DNA from: DASPUH01 sp035622975
Lineage (GTDB): Bacteria; Chloroflexota; Limnocylindria; Limnocylindrales; CSP1-4
Assembly (NCBI GenBank): GCA_035622975.1
Contig: DASPUH010000009.1
Span: 1 to 39,920, forward strand
Reading direction: 5' to 3'
Length of the DNA: 39,920 bases
The first letter of the stretch is position 1. Every line of letters starts with the position of its first letter. Positions 14,677 to 23,794 of this stretch are shown here, piece by piece. The notes beneath the pieces were generated by a model that saw only the letters and a list, made by a program, of their open reading frames with translations, did not search any database and was not told where the DNA came from. A program made the position numbers and the translations under genes.

Positions 14677-15233
14677 CGCGACGCCTCGCGCGCGCGGCGC
14701 ACGTCGGCCGGGGTGCCCGCCAGGACGGCCGGCTCGGGCGCCGCCTCCATCGGGCGCACGCCTTCGCCCGGCGAGCGGCTGGCGTCGTCGGGCAGGAGGA
14801 AGTCCTTGCGGAGGGGGAAGCTGCGATAGTCGGGCGGCATGTAGATGCGGCGCAGGTCGCGGTTGCCCTCGAAGACGATGCCGAACATGTCGTACGCCTC
14901 GCGCTCGGCCCATTCGGCGCCACGCCACAGGAAGGTGACCGACGGAGCGCGGGGATCCTCGCGCGACAGGCCGGTCGCGACGACGCGCAGCCAGTCGCGC
15001 GTGCCGGCCGACCAGAGGTGGTAGACGACCTCCATGGCCGTGCCCGTGTCCACGCCGCAGAGGTCGGCCAGCAGCTCGAAGCGCAGGCCGGGGTCGTCGT
15101 GGAGGGTGCGCATCACGTCGGCCACGTGCGCCACGTCGACCAGGATCTCGGTCGTGTCGCCGCGGCCCCCGGCGGGCGCGCGCAGGCGCCCGGATAGCGC
15201 GGTCTCGAGGCGGCGCGCCAGGGCCCTGTCCAG
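14673..15233 (-). CDS. nuoC: NADH-quinone oxidoreductase subunit C, probable CTG start
   Basis: Q-module subunit (30 kDa type), with the signature EREAYDMFGIVFEGNRDLRRIYMPPDYRSFPLRKDF. The first ordinary start in frame is GTG at 15134, giving 153 residues, but that removes the strand (TEILVDV) and helix (DRALARRLETAL) that NuoC proteins have before the LLADLCGVD segment. Both are encoded upstream, in frame, back to the nuoB TAG at 15255-15257. No ATG, GTG or TTG occurs in that stretch. A Shine-Dalgarno-like GGGGAG at 15242-15247 lies eight bases before a CTG at 15231-15233, which would give 186 residues, a normal NuoC length. I therefore place the start at CTG; GTG 15134 is the conservative alternative. 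The gene ends in an ATGA overlap with nuoD. Confidence 0.85.
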   Translation of the reverse strand: MDRALARRLETALSGRLRAPAGGRGDTTEILVDVAHVADVMRTLHDDPGLRFELLADLCGVDTGTAMEVVYHLWSAGTRDWLRVVATGLSREDPRAPSVTFLWRGAEWAEREAYDMFGIVFEGNRDLRRIYMPPDYRSFPLRKDFLLPDDASRSPGEGVRPMEAAPEPAVLAGTPADVRRAREASR

Positions 15234-15254
15234 CTCGAAGGCTCCCCGGCCGGC

Positions 15255-15950
15255 CTACACGCCCGCCGGCACGCTGGGGCCCACCTGGCGCTCGGGCCAG
15301 TGGCCTCGTCGGGCCATGATCAGCTGCTGGAGTTTGAGCATGCCGTAGATGAGGCCCTCCGGGCGGGGCGGGCAGCCGGGCACGTAGACGTCCACGGGCA
15401 GGACGCGATCGATGCCCTGGACCGTGGCGTAGGAGCGCTTGTAGCGGCCGCCGGAACAGGTGCAGTCGCCCATCGCGACGCACCACTTGGGCTCCGGCAT
15501 CTCCTCCCACAGGCGCACCAGCGGGCCCGCCATCTTGGTCGTCAGGGTGCCGGCCACGATGAGCACGTCGGCCTGGCGCGGACTGGCCCGGAAGGGGAAC
15601 ATGCCGAAGCGGTCCATGTCGTTCTTGCTCGTCGCGGCCGACATCATCTCCATGGCGCAGCAGGCCAGCCCCGACAGGAGCGGCCACAGACTGTTGGCAC
15701 GGATCAGGTCCAGGACGTAGTCGGCCTTGGTGGGGATGATCTCCAGGGCCCCGGTGAAGCGGGCGTTGTCGGTCTTGTCGCCGTGCAGCTCCAGCTCCCG
15801 CAGGTGGGTGATGGTCGGCGGACGGCCGCCGTCATAGGCCGCCGGATCGACGGCCGACCACAGCGTGTTGGCCACCACGAGCGGTCGATCGACGCTCCCG
15901 TCGGGCTCCTCGACGGGGGCCGGCAGGTCGCGCGGCGTGTTCACTTCCAC
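15255..15950 (-). CDS. nuoB: NADH-quinone oxidoreductase subunit B (cluster N2)
   Basis: Holds the terminal [4Fe-4S] cluster N2 that reduces quinone. The ligands are visible as the tandem Cys97-Cys98 (LACCAMEMM), Cys163 (GDCTCSGG) and Cys193 (PGCPPRPEGL). The core begins near residue 70. The first 65 or so residues (from about THLRELELHG onward) form a polar N-terminal extension longer than in most NuoB. Start choice: GTG at 15950 has an AAGGG about nine bases upstream, whereas GTG at 15944 would give the GTGA overlap with nuoA that recurs in this operon; the difference is two residues. The stop is TAG, in the same frame as nuoC. Confidence 0.96.
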   Translation of the reverse strand: MEVNTPRDLPAPVEEPDGSVDRPLVVANTLWSAVDPAAYDGGRPPTITHLRELELHGDKTDNARFTGALEIIPTKADYVLDLIRANSLWPLLSGLACCAMEMMSAATSKNDMDRFGMFPFRASPRQADVLIVAGTLTTKMAGPLVRLWEEMPEPKWCVAMGDCTCSGGRYKRSYATVQGIDRVLPVDVYVPGCPPRPEGLIYGMLKLQQLIMARRGHWPERQVGPSVPAGV

Positions 15951-16297
15951 GTCAGCACGCCCTTGCGCCAGGCGTAGCCCAGGCCCACCAGGAGGATGGC
16001 GACGAACGTCAGCATGCTGACGAAACCGCCCAGCAGCACGTCACGGAAGACGAGCGCCCACAGGTAGATGAAGACGACCTCGATGTCGAAGGCCACGAAG
16101 AGCAGGGCGTAGATGTAGAACGAGAGCCCGAAGCGGCCCCACGTGTCGCCGAACGTGTCGATGCCCGACTCGTACGGCAGGCCCTTGTGGCGATCACCCT
16201 TGCTGCGGTGGCTGAGAAGCCACGACGCCCCGATCGTCAGGAAGACGAAGCTGACGCCGGCGAAGGCGAAACCGAGCACGTACCAGAGCTGCGTCAC
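15941..16297 (-). CDS. nuoA: NADH-quinone oxidoreductase subunit A
   Basis: Three-helix membrane subunit of complex I, 118 residues, and the first gene of the operon. Signature segments are KGLPYESGIDTFGDTWGRFGLSFYIYALLFVAFDIEVVFIYLWAL. In canonical NuoA the loop reads YECG; here Ser replaces the Cys of that loop. The start is GTG at 16297 with a GAGGA three bases upstream. A gap of 92 bases separates it from the upstream same-strand gene, and that gap holds the likely operon promoter. Confidence 0.95.
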   Translation of the reverse strand: MTQLWYVLGFAFAGVSFVFLTIGASWLLSHRSKGDRHKGLPYESGIDTFGDTWGRFGLSFYIYALLFVAFDIEVVFIYLWALVFRDVLLGGFVSMLTFVAILLVGLGYAWRKGVLTWK

Positions 16298-16386
16298 GGG
16301 TCCTCGCGGTTGCGGTCACGTCGACACATCGGGCCGGGCGCCAACGACCGCAGGCACGGTCGATCCGGCGTGCTGCCCGCGCTGGC

Positions 16387-16392
16387 ATTCTA
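16387..16392 (-). promoter_or_regulatory. Candidate -10 element of the nuo operon promoter
   Basis: On the minus strand this hexamer is TAGAAT, one mismatch from TATAAT. It would start a transcript near 16380 with a leader of about 80 bases before nuoA. It overlaps the TAG stop of the upstream gene. I see no convincing -35 hexamer at the right distance, so the call is weak. The rest of 16298-16386 shows nothing recognisable. Confidence 0.3.
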
Positions 16393-17532
16393 TCGTGGCC
16401 CGCCGTGACCGCGGGCTGGTCCGCCCGCCTCGAGCGGGGCCCGACGGCCTCCGGCCAGTACGGCCAGGCCTGGCCCCACCAGCGTGTGGCCGCCCAGGAG
16501 GATGGGGATGCCCGCCCGCGCGGCCGAGGCGGTCAGGGCGCGCAGCCACGGATCCCGCACCTCCTCCGGCCGCAGAAGGTCGCTCGCATAGCGGTCCTCG
16601 GGCGACGGCCAGCGGGCCTCATCGGCCCCCAGCCGGTCGGCCAGCAGGACGCGGCTGTCCAGGATCGCGCCATCGGCCAGCTCGGCCACCGTCGTGGCCA
16701 GTGCGTCTGGGCCGCCGCGCGCCTCGAGCAGGCGTCCCAGGGTGGCTCGCGGCGGCCGGGCGGGGCCGTGCGGGACCGGCCGCCTGGCCAGCGCGCTCGA
16801 GGCCCGCAGGCCCCGCTCCTCGGCCAGGAAGCGCACGCGGCAGCGCCCGTGGCGCTCGAGGAACGCCAGGCCGCGGGACGAGGCGCGCCCGAAGACCAGC
16901 AGCTCCCGGCGGGGATCGGCGAGCACGGCGCGCACCTCCGCCAGGCGCGGCACCTGGAGGTGGGCGGTGGAGGCGAGCCGGCGCAGGTCCGGTCGGGTGC
17001 TCCGCGCGAGGGCCAGGACGGCCAGGTCGAGGGGCGTATCCAGGTCCAGGGCGAGCCGGTCGCGGCCGGGCAGCTCGGCGACCGGGACGCCGGCCCGTTC
17101 AACCAGCCATCGTGGCAGGGCGTTGTCGCCGGGCAGCGCCGGCAGGCCGCGGAGCACCCGCGCGTCACCCACGGCGCACACGTCGGAGGAGTAACGGTTG
17201 TTGGTCAGGGCCCGCCGCTCGCCACTGGCGGCCACTGCGACGAGGCGCCGGGCGTCGGCGAGGCCCAGCAGGGGCACCGCGCCGGCACCCAGGACGACCA
17301 GCCCCGCCGGCGCGGGCGGGACGGCGCCGACCTCGGCGGCGAGGCCACGAAGGGCGCTGCCGAAGCTGGTGGCCGGCTCCCGCATGATCCTGACCCCGGC
17401 GGCCCCGGCACGTCGGAACAGCTTCGTGTGGTGCGCCACGAGCCGGTCGCGCGCCTCGACCAGGACGGCGGTCAGGGGCCCGGCCGCGGCGGGGGGCCGC
17501 GGGTGGAGGATGATGACCGTCGCGGCACCCAC
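16390..17532 (-). CDS. Unrecognised protein, faintly like a CofC/MobA-type nucleotidyltransferase
   Basis: A 380-residue soluble protein that I cannot assign firmly. It is Ala/Arg/Leu-rich with no signal peptide or membrane helix. The N-terminal half reads like an alternating beta-alpha fold (VIILHPR, GLVVLGAGAVPLLG). The segment LTNNRYSSDVCAVGD and the following LALDLDTPLDLAVLALA resemble the DxDTPxDL region of CofC/FbiD-like guanylyltransferases. A typical N-terminal glycine-rich nucleotide loop is not seen. The C-terminal part (GIPILLGGHTLVGPGLAVLAGG) does not match that family as I know it. The GTG start lies 33 bases from folK on the other strand, so the two genes may share a compact divergent promoter. 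It is upstream of nuoA on the same strand. Confidence 0.6.
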   Translation of the reverse strand: MGAATVIILHPRPPAAAGPLTAVLVEARDRLVAHHTKLFRRAGAAGVRIMREPATSFGSALRGLAAEVGAVPPAPAGLVVLGAGAVPLLGLADARRLVAVAASGERRALTNNRYSSDVCAVGDARVLRGLPALPGDNALPRWLVERAGVPVAELPGRDRLALDLDTPLDLAVLALARSTRPDLRRLASTAHLQVPRLAEVRAVLADPRRELLVFGRASSRGLAFLERHGRCRVRFLAEERGLRASSALARRPVPHGPARPPRATLGRLLEARGGPDALATTVAELADGAILDSRVLLADRLGADEARWPSPEDRYASDLLRPEEVRDPWLRALTASAARAGIPILLGGHTLVGPGLAVLAGGRRAPLEAGGPARGHGGPR

Positions 17533-17565
17533 CGCCCGAGTCTACGAGGCGGAGCCCACGAGGAG

Positions 17566-18186
17566 ATGACGCAGACGCGTTCGGGTTCGGTTCGGGCCTA
17601 CATCGGCCTGGGGGCCAACCTCGGGCCGGCCAGGGCGACCTTGGCGCTGGCGGTACGGGCCCTGGCGGCCCTGCCCGGGGTGCGCCTGCGCGGCGTATCC
17701 AGGCTGTACCTCTCGACCCCCGTGGGGGTCGCCGCGCAGCCCGACTTCCACAATGCGGTCGTGGCCCTTGAGGTGCCCCGTGGCCCGTCCGCCGAGACCG
17801 GGGCGCTGGCCCTCGTGGTGGCCCTCAAGGGCCTCGAGCGGGCGCTGGGCCGGCGTCCCGGCCGGCGCTGGGGGCCGCGCGCCATCGACCTGGACCTGCT
17901 CGTCTTCGGCCGCCACCGCGTGCATGTCCCGCGGGCCGCGGCCGCCAGGAGCGGCGATCCGGCTCGATCCGGCGTGCAGTGGCTGGACGTGCCGCATGCC
18001 GCTGCCCGGGAGCGGGTGTTCGTGCTGGCGCCGCTGGCCGACCTCGCGCCCCGCCTCGTCCCGCCCGGCTGGCCGACGACCGTGGCGCGCGCCCTGGCCG
18101 AGCGGGCGGCGGTCGAGGGTCCGTTGGCCGCGCGGGCCATCGCGAGTTGGGATCCGGCCACCCTGGAGTGGTCGGCGGACGCCTGA
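17566..18186 (+). CDS. folK: 2-amino-4-hydroxy-6-hydroxymethyldihydropteridine diphosphokinase
   Basis: Transfers pyrophosphate from ATP to 6-hydroxymethyl-7,8-dihydropterin in folate synthesis. Clear signatures are YIGLGANLG, LYLSTPVGVAAQPDFHNAVVAL, the catalytic segment LERALGRRPGRRWGPRAIDLDLLVFG, and DVPHAAARERVFVLAPLADLAP. The protein is 206 residues, about 40 longer than usual; the extra residues include an Ala/Arg-rich loop before the DVPH segment. The ATG at 17566 directly follows AGGAG, which is closer than ideal for a Shine-Dalgarno, but no better start lies in frame. No folB or folP neighbours are present, so the gene appears to stand alone. Confidence 0.93.
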   Translation: MTQTRSGSVRAYIGLGANLGPARATLALAVRALAALPGVRLRGVSRLYLSTPVGVAAQPDFHNAVVALEVPRGPSAETGALALVVALKGLERALGRRPGRRWGPRAIDLDLLVFGRHRVHVPRAAAARSGDPARSGVQWLDVPHAAARERVFVLAPLADLAPRLVPPGWPTTVARALAERAAVEGPLAARAIASWDPATLEWSADA

Positions 18187-18215
18187 CCAGGCTCCGGATA
18201 CCGGTCGGAGAAGGC

Positions 18216-18243
18216 TTGCATTCGCCCTTTCGGGCCCTATCAT
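18216..18243 (+). promoter_or_regulatory. Sigma-70-like promoter for the liv operon
   Basis: TTGCAT at 18216-18221 and TATCAT at 18238-18243 are separated by 16 bases, matching the TTGACA/TATAAT pattern at four of six and five of six positions. Transcription would start near 18250 and give a leader of about 220 bases before livK. The motif lies in the 286-base gap after folK. Confidence 0.5.
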
Positions 18244-18329
18244 TACGCACCAGTCTTGACGGCGACCCACGCTCGCCGCTGGAGTCGGCCCGTGGAGGGC
18301 GGCCGCACGACACCCCCGGACCCCGGTTT

Positions 18330-18366
18330 CTCTCGGACCACTTGATGGTCTGGAAGGGGACGAGAG
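18330..18366 (+). promoter_or_regulatory. Structured segment in the livK mRNA leader
   Basis: An outer six-base-pair stem, CTCTCG (18330-18335) with CGAGAG (18361-18366), encloses a perfect five-base-pair hairpin, GACCA (18336-18340) with TGGTC (18346-18350), and an asymmetric purine-rich strand (18351-18360). It falls mid-leader between the predicted promoter and livK. It does not match a riboswitch family that I recognise. Confidence 0.35.
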
Positions 18367-18472
18367 GCGGGCCGGCGGTGGCGGTCGTCGATCACGGGAC
18401 GGCTTCGGGCAGGGACGCGCGGTCGGACCGGCAGCGCTCGCCAGTCAGGCGGGCGGGGAATGAGGAGGAACT

Positions 18473-19762
18473 GTGGATATGAGGCCCGCCAAGTTCGGCG
18501 CGCTGGCGATCACGACCGTGCTCGTGTTCGCCGCCTGCTCCAACACCGGCAGCGCGTCCGGTGGAGGTGGTGGAGGCAAGACCATCACGATCGGCACGGA
18601 GCTGCCGATGAGTGGCGCGGAGACGGCCAACGGTCAGCCCACCGCCAACGGCGTCAAGCTCGCCATCAAGCAGGAGAACGCCAAGGGCGACATCCCGGGC
18701 TACACCCTGGCCATCGAGGTCGAGGACGACGCCGTGAACGGCGCGCACGACCCGCAGCAGGGCGCCACCAACATGCACACGCTGGTCGCCGACACGACCG
18801 TCATGGGCGTCGTCGGACCGTTCAACTCCAGCGTGGCGCAGGCCGAGATCCCCATCAGCAACGCCGGCGGCCTGCTGCAGTGCAGCCCGGCCAACACCAA
18901 CACCGGCCTGACCTACCCGCCGGACTCGGCACAGTATCGGCCGACCAACCCCAACAAGATCAACTACATCCGCACCGCGGCACCTGACAGCATCCAGGGC
19001 CCGGCGGGCGCGGACTACGTCTACAACGACCTCAAGGCCACCTCGGTCTACATCCTCGACGACACCGAGACGTTCGGCGTGGGCGTCGGCGACTCGTTCG
19101 CCGCTGAGTTCAAGAAGGACGGCGGCACCGTCACCAAGCGTGACAGCGCCCCCAAGTCCACCACTGACTACACCCCGCTCTTCACCGCGGCGGCGGCGGC
19201 CCATCCGCAGGCCGTTTACCTCGCGGGCACGACCCCGACCGGCATGGGCCTGGCCCTCAAGCAGGGCCGCACGGTCGCCGGCTTCGAGACCATCCCCTTC
19301 ATGGGCCCCGACGGCGTGGCCGACCTGGGCCCCGGCGGCACCACCGGCGCGACGATCACGGTCGCCGGCTCGGCCGCCCATGACGTCTTCGGCACGGTCG
19401 CGGGCATCCACGACCTGCCGAGCGGCTCGACGTTCGTGGCCGACTACACCACGGAGTTCGGCTCGGCCCCCGGCGCCTACAGCGCCGCCGCCTACGCCTG
19501 CGCCCAGGTGATCATCGCCGGCATCAAGGCCGCCGTGACGGCCGGGACGACCGATCCAGCGGCCATGCGTGAGGCGGTTCGCGCCCAGGCAACGGCTGCT
19601 GGCAACAAGTTCGACACCGTCGTCGGGTCGATCAGCTTCGACAAGAACGGCGACATCACGACCCCCTACATGTCCTTCTACAAGACCGACCTGACGCTTG
19701 ACGGCGGCAAGGGCGACTGGGTCTACGTGAAGCAGCAAGCGTTCACGGACCCGAACGCGTAA
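18473..19762 (+). CDS. livK: Branched-chain amino acid ABC transporter substrate-binding lipoprotein
   Basis: Periplasmic-binding-protein type I (Leu/Ile/Val-binding family), 429 residues. A short hydrophobic leader ends in VFAAC, a plausible lipobox, followed by a Gly/Ser linker. The ligand-binding fold begins at KTITIGTELPMSG and continues with the family's VEDDAVNGAHDPQQG, GVVGPFNSSVAQAEIPI and SVYILDDTETFGVG segments. The start is GTG at 18473, four bases after AGGAGG, or ATG at 18479, ten bases after it; they differ by two residues. It is the first gene of the liv operon and is separated from the permeases by a strong hairpin, which fits higher expression of the binding protein. Specificity for amino acids rather than another small polar ligand is inferred from context. 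Confidence 0.9.
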   Translation: MDMRPAKFGALAITTVLVFAACSNTGSASGGGGGGKTITIGTELPMSGAETANGQPTANGVKLAIKQENAKGDIPGYTLAIEVEDDAVNGAHDPQQGATNMHTLVADTTVMGVVGPFNSSVAQAEIPISNAGGLLQCSPANTNTGLTYPPDSAQYRPTNPNKINYIRTAAPDSIQGPAGADYVYNDLKATSVYILDDTETFGVGVGDSFAAEFKKDGGTVTKRDSAPKSTTDYTPLFTAAAAAHPQAVYLAGTTPTGMGLALKQGRTVAGFETIPFMGPDGVADLGPGGTTGATITVAGSAAHDVFGTVAGIHDLPSGSTFVADYTTEFGSAPGAYSAAAYACAQVIIAGIKAAVTAGTTDPAAMREAVRAQATAAGNKFDTVVGSISFDKNGDITTPYMSFYKTDLTLDGGKGDWVYVKQQAFTDPNA

Positions 19763-19774
19763 CACGCGAGCAGC

Positions 19775-19809
19775 AACAGGCCGGGGAGCGCGACGCTCCC
19801 CGGCCTGTT
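19775..19809. terminator. 16-bp perfect hairpin between livK and livH
   Basis: AACAGGCCGGGGAGCG (19775-19790) and its exact reverse complement (19794-19809) are separated by CGA. The stem is very stable, begins 12 bases after the livK stop, and is not followed by a T-run. It is more likely a partial terminator or an mRNA 3'-end stabiliser within the operon than a full terminator. Confidence 0.7.
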
Positions 19810-19843
19810 CGTAACTTGCCCCTGGTCTAGCGGTGCGAGGGCC

Positions 19844-20829
19844 ATGAGACAAGACCCGATGCGAGTCCTGCGACCCGCTGCGGTCGTGATCGGCGCGCTG
19901 GTCGTCGCCTTCGCCATCCTGGGTATCCAGCAGTTCGAGAACTTCCTGACCCTGGGCGCCATCTACGCGCTGGTGGCCCTGGGCTACACGATGGTGTACG
20001 GCATCATCGAGCTGATCAACTTCGCCCACGGCGACGTGTTCATGGTCAGCGCCTTCCTCTCCATGTGGATCATCACCGTGCCGCTGGGCCTGGCGGACAG
20101 GCCCATCGACAACCCCCTGCAGCTGACCGCCGTCCTCGTCATCGTGGTCCTGGCCACGATGGTGTTCATGGGCTGCATCGGCGTGATCATCGAGCGCTTC
20201 GCCTACAGGCCGCTGCGCCATGCGCCCCGCCTGGCGCCGCTGATCACCGCCATCGGTGTGTCGTTCATCCTGCAGAACATCATCCAGGCGATCTTCTCGA
20301 CCTCGCCGATCAGCGTGCCGCAGATCTTCCCCAAGACCAAGTTCGAGATCCTCGGCGGCAGCATCGGCGCCCTCAACATCTTCATGGTCGTCGTGGCCAT
20401 CGTCCTGATGGTGGCCCTCCAGCTGTTCATCAGCCGCACCCGCCTCGGTCGCGCCATGCGGTCGACGGCGCAGGACCGCGAAGCGGCCGAGCTGATGGGC
20501 GTGGACATCAACCAGACGATCGCCATCACGTTCTTCATCGCCGCCGCGCTGGCCGGGTCGGCCGGCGTGATCCAGGGTCAGTACTTCGGCAGCATCCAGT
20601 ACAACCTGGGCTTCTTCGCCGGCCTCAAGGCCTTCACCGCCGCCGTCCTGGGCGGCATCGGCAATACGACCGGGGCCGCCATCGGCGGCTTCGTCATCGC
20701 CTTCATCGAGGTCTTCGCGGCGCAGGTCGGGCTGGCGCGCTGGTCCGAGGTGGCCGTCTTCACGGTCCTCATCCTGGTCCTGGTCTTCCGGCCCAGTGGC
20801 ATCCTGGGCCAGGCCCTCGGAGAGCGGGC

Positions 20830-20833
<4 letters not shown>
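19844..20833 (+). CDS. livH: Branched-chain amino acid ABC transporter permease LivH
   Basis: Integral membrane permease, 329 residues, with about eight helices. Family markers are LTLGAIYALVALGYTMVYGIIELINFAHGDVFM near the N-terminus, the cytoplasmic coupling segment TRLGRAMRSTAQDREAAELMGVDINQTI that contacts the ATPases, and the C-terminal AAVLGGIGNTTGAAIGGFVIAFIE. I use ATG 19844; ATG 19859 is a second possibility. It ends in an ATGA overlap with livM. Confidence 0.94.
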
Positions 20834-21968
<1,135 letters not shown>

Positions 21969-21969
<1 letters not shown>

Positions 21970-22988
21970 TGACCGCCGCCGTGAGCGCCGCCGCGCCGCC
22001 CGACTACATCCTGCAGGCGCAGAAGGTCACCAAGCGCTTCGGCGGCCTGGTGGCCGTGCGCGACGTGGACCTGGAGATCGTGCGGGGTTCGATCGTCAGC
22101 CTCATCGGCCCCAACGGCGCGGGGAAGACCACCTTCTTCAACGTCATCGTGGGCATCCTGGATCCCACTTCGGGCCACGTCCGCATCGGCGGCCAGAGCC
22201 TCATCGGTCGCCCCGTGCGGGCGTGGCTGGAGCCGGTCGTGTGGTTCACCCCGGCCGTCGTGATCGCCGTGCTGACGGCCCTGCTCTTCGCCGTCACGGG
22301 CACCCCCGCGGTGGCCGCCCTGGGCGGGGCGATCGCGCTGTTCGGCCTGGCGGCCATGTTCCTGGCGGCCATCATCCGGCCCCGGCGGTACGTCGCGCTG
22401 CTCACCCAGGCGGGCATCTTCCGCAGCGCCAAGCCCAACGAGATGGTCCATGCCGGGATCGGCCGGACCTTCCAGAACATCCGGCTGTTCGCCAACATGA
22501 CGGCGCTGGAGAACGTCCTCGTGGGGATGCACACCAAGCTCCATGCCAACGCGCTGGACGCCCTGCTCAGCACGCCCCGTGCCCGGGCCGAGGAGGTCCG
22601 CGCGGCGGCCCGGGCAGAGGAACTGCTGGCCCTCGTCGGTCTGGCCGGCAGCGGCGACGTCGTGGCCCGCAACATGCCCTACGGCGACCAGCGCCGGCTG
22701 GAGGTCGCTCGCGCGCTGGGCAGCGACCCCACGTTGCTGCTCCTGGACGAGCCGACCGCCGGCATGAACCCGCGCGAGACGGCCGACATGATGACGCTCA
22801 TCAACCGCCTGCGGACGGACCTGGGTCTCTCCGTCCTCCTCATCGAGCACGACATGCGGGTCGTCATGGGCATCAGCGACCGGATCTTCGTCCTCGACCA
22901 CGGCGAACTGATCGCCGTGGGCACGCCGGCCGAGATCCGCACCAATCCCAAGGTCATCGAGGCGTACCTGGGGAAGCCGCCGGAATGA
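21969..22988 (+). CDS. livG: Branched-chain amino acid ABC transporter ATP-binding protein LivG with hydrophobic insertion
   Basis: ABC ATPase that powers the Liv permeases, 339 residues against about 255 for typical LivG. Walker A is GPNGAGKT (47-54), the Q-loop region is GIGRTFQNIRLF (163-174), the signature is MPYGDQRR (236-243, as in other LivG), Walker B is LLLLDEP (256-262) and the switch His lies in IEHD (292-295). Between GGQSLIGRP and KPNEMVHAGIG, roughly residues 83-155, an extra segment of about 75 residues is inserted. It holds about two strongly hydrophobic stretches (92-110 and 114-136) followed by basic RPRRYV. All catalytic motifs are intact, and the flanks match LivG on both sides, so this is an in-frame insertion rather than a frameshift. 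Confidence 0.93.
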
Positions 22989-23740
22989 CGACCGCCGACA
23001 CGACGCCCGTCGCCGCCGGATCGCCGGACGAGCTCGTCCTGGAGCTGCAGGGGATCCACACCTACTACGGCCGCATCCACGCCCTGCAGGGCGTCTCGCT
23101 GGAAGTGCGCCGCGGCGAGATCGTGACCCTCATCGGGGCCAACGGGGCGGGCAAGACGACCATCCTCAAGACGATCTCCGGCCTCCTCCACGCCCGCCAG
23201 GGCAAGGTCCTGCTGCACAGCAAGGACATCACCCAGAAGGCCGCCCACGAGCTCGTCAGGGCCGGCATCGGCCACGCGCCCGAGGGCCGGCGCATCTTCT
23301 CCCGGCTGACCGTCCTGGAGAACCTCCAGATGGGCGCCTTCACGCGCACCCACGCCGAGGCCCAGGAGGGCATCGAGCACGTCTACACGCTGTTCCCCCG
23401 GCTGCGCGAGCGATCGAGCCAGCGCGGCGGCTCCCTCTCCGGCGGCGAGCAGCAGATGCTCGCCGTCGGTCGTGCGCTCATGAGCAAGCCCTCCGTCCTG
23501 CTGCTCGACGAGCCATCGCTGGGCCTGTCGCCGATCCTCGTGCAGGAGATCTTCGAGATCATCACGGAGATCAACTCGCGCGGCACGACGATCCTGCTCG
23601 TGGAGCAGAATGCCCTGCAGGCCCTCCACGTGGCCCAGCGCGGCTACGTGCTCCAGACGGGGCGGGTGATCCTGGCCGACACGGCCGAGAAGCTGGCCGC
23701 CAACCCGGACGTCCGCCGGGCCTACCTGGGCGAGATCTGA
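22985..23740 (+). CDS. livF: Branched-chain amino acid ABC transporter ATP-binding protein LivF
   Basis: Second ABC ATPase of the transporter, 251 residues, the normal length with about 15 extra N-terminal residues. Walker A is GANGAGKT (51-58). The segment GIGHAPEGRRIFSRLTVLENLQMGA is diagnostic for LivF. The signature is LSGGEQQML, Walker B is LLLDEPSLGLSP, and the H-loop region reads LLVEQN as in other LivF. The ATG overlaps the livG stop (ATGA). It has none of the insertion seen in LivG. Confidence 0.95.
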   Translation: MTTADTTPVAAGSPDELVLELQGIHTYYGRIHALQGVSLEVRRGEIVTLIGANGAGKTTILKTISGLLHARQGKVLLHSKDITQKAAHELVRAGIGHAPEGRRIFSRLTVLENLQMGAFTRTHAEAQEGIEHVYTLFPRLRERSSQRGGSLSGGEQQMLAVGRALMSKPSVLLLDEPSLGLSPILVQEIFEIITEINSRGTTILLVEQNALQALHVAQRGYVLQTGRVILADTAEKLAANPDVRRAYLGEI

Positions 23741-23744
23741 CGAG

Positions 23745-23760
23745 GCCGCCCGACGGCGGC
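23745..23760. terminator. Weak hairpin after livF
   Basis: GCCGCC and GGCGGC flank a four-base CGAC loop, five bases after the livF stop. No T-run follows, so it may be chance in this GC-rich DNA. Confidence 0.25.
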
Positions 23761-23794
23761 GACCCGGACACACCTCGACTCTGACGGCCGGCCG

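Noticed and set aside
15255..15257. Recoding of the nuoB TAG as an amino acid to make a NuoB-NuoC fusion
   Set aside because: NuoB is complete before the TAG and a Shine-Dalgarno-like site follows it, so separate initiation of nuoC is simpler. Readthrough is kept only as a minor possibility.
18187..18472. A possible tRNA or known riboswitch in the gap before livK
   Set aside because: I found no cloverleaf, no T-loop consensus and no match to a riboswitch core that I know; only the local stem structure is reported.
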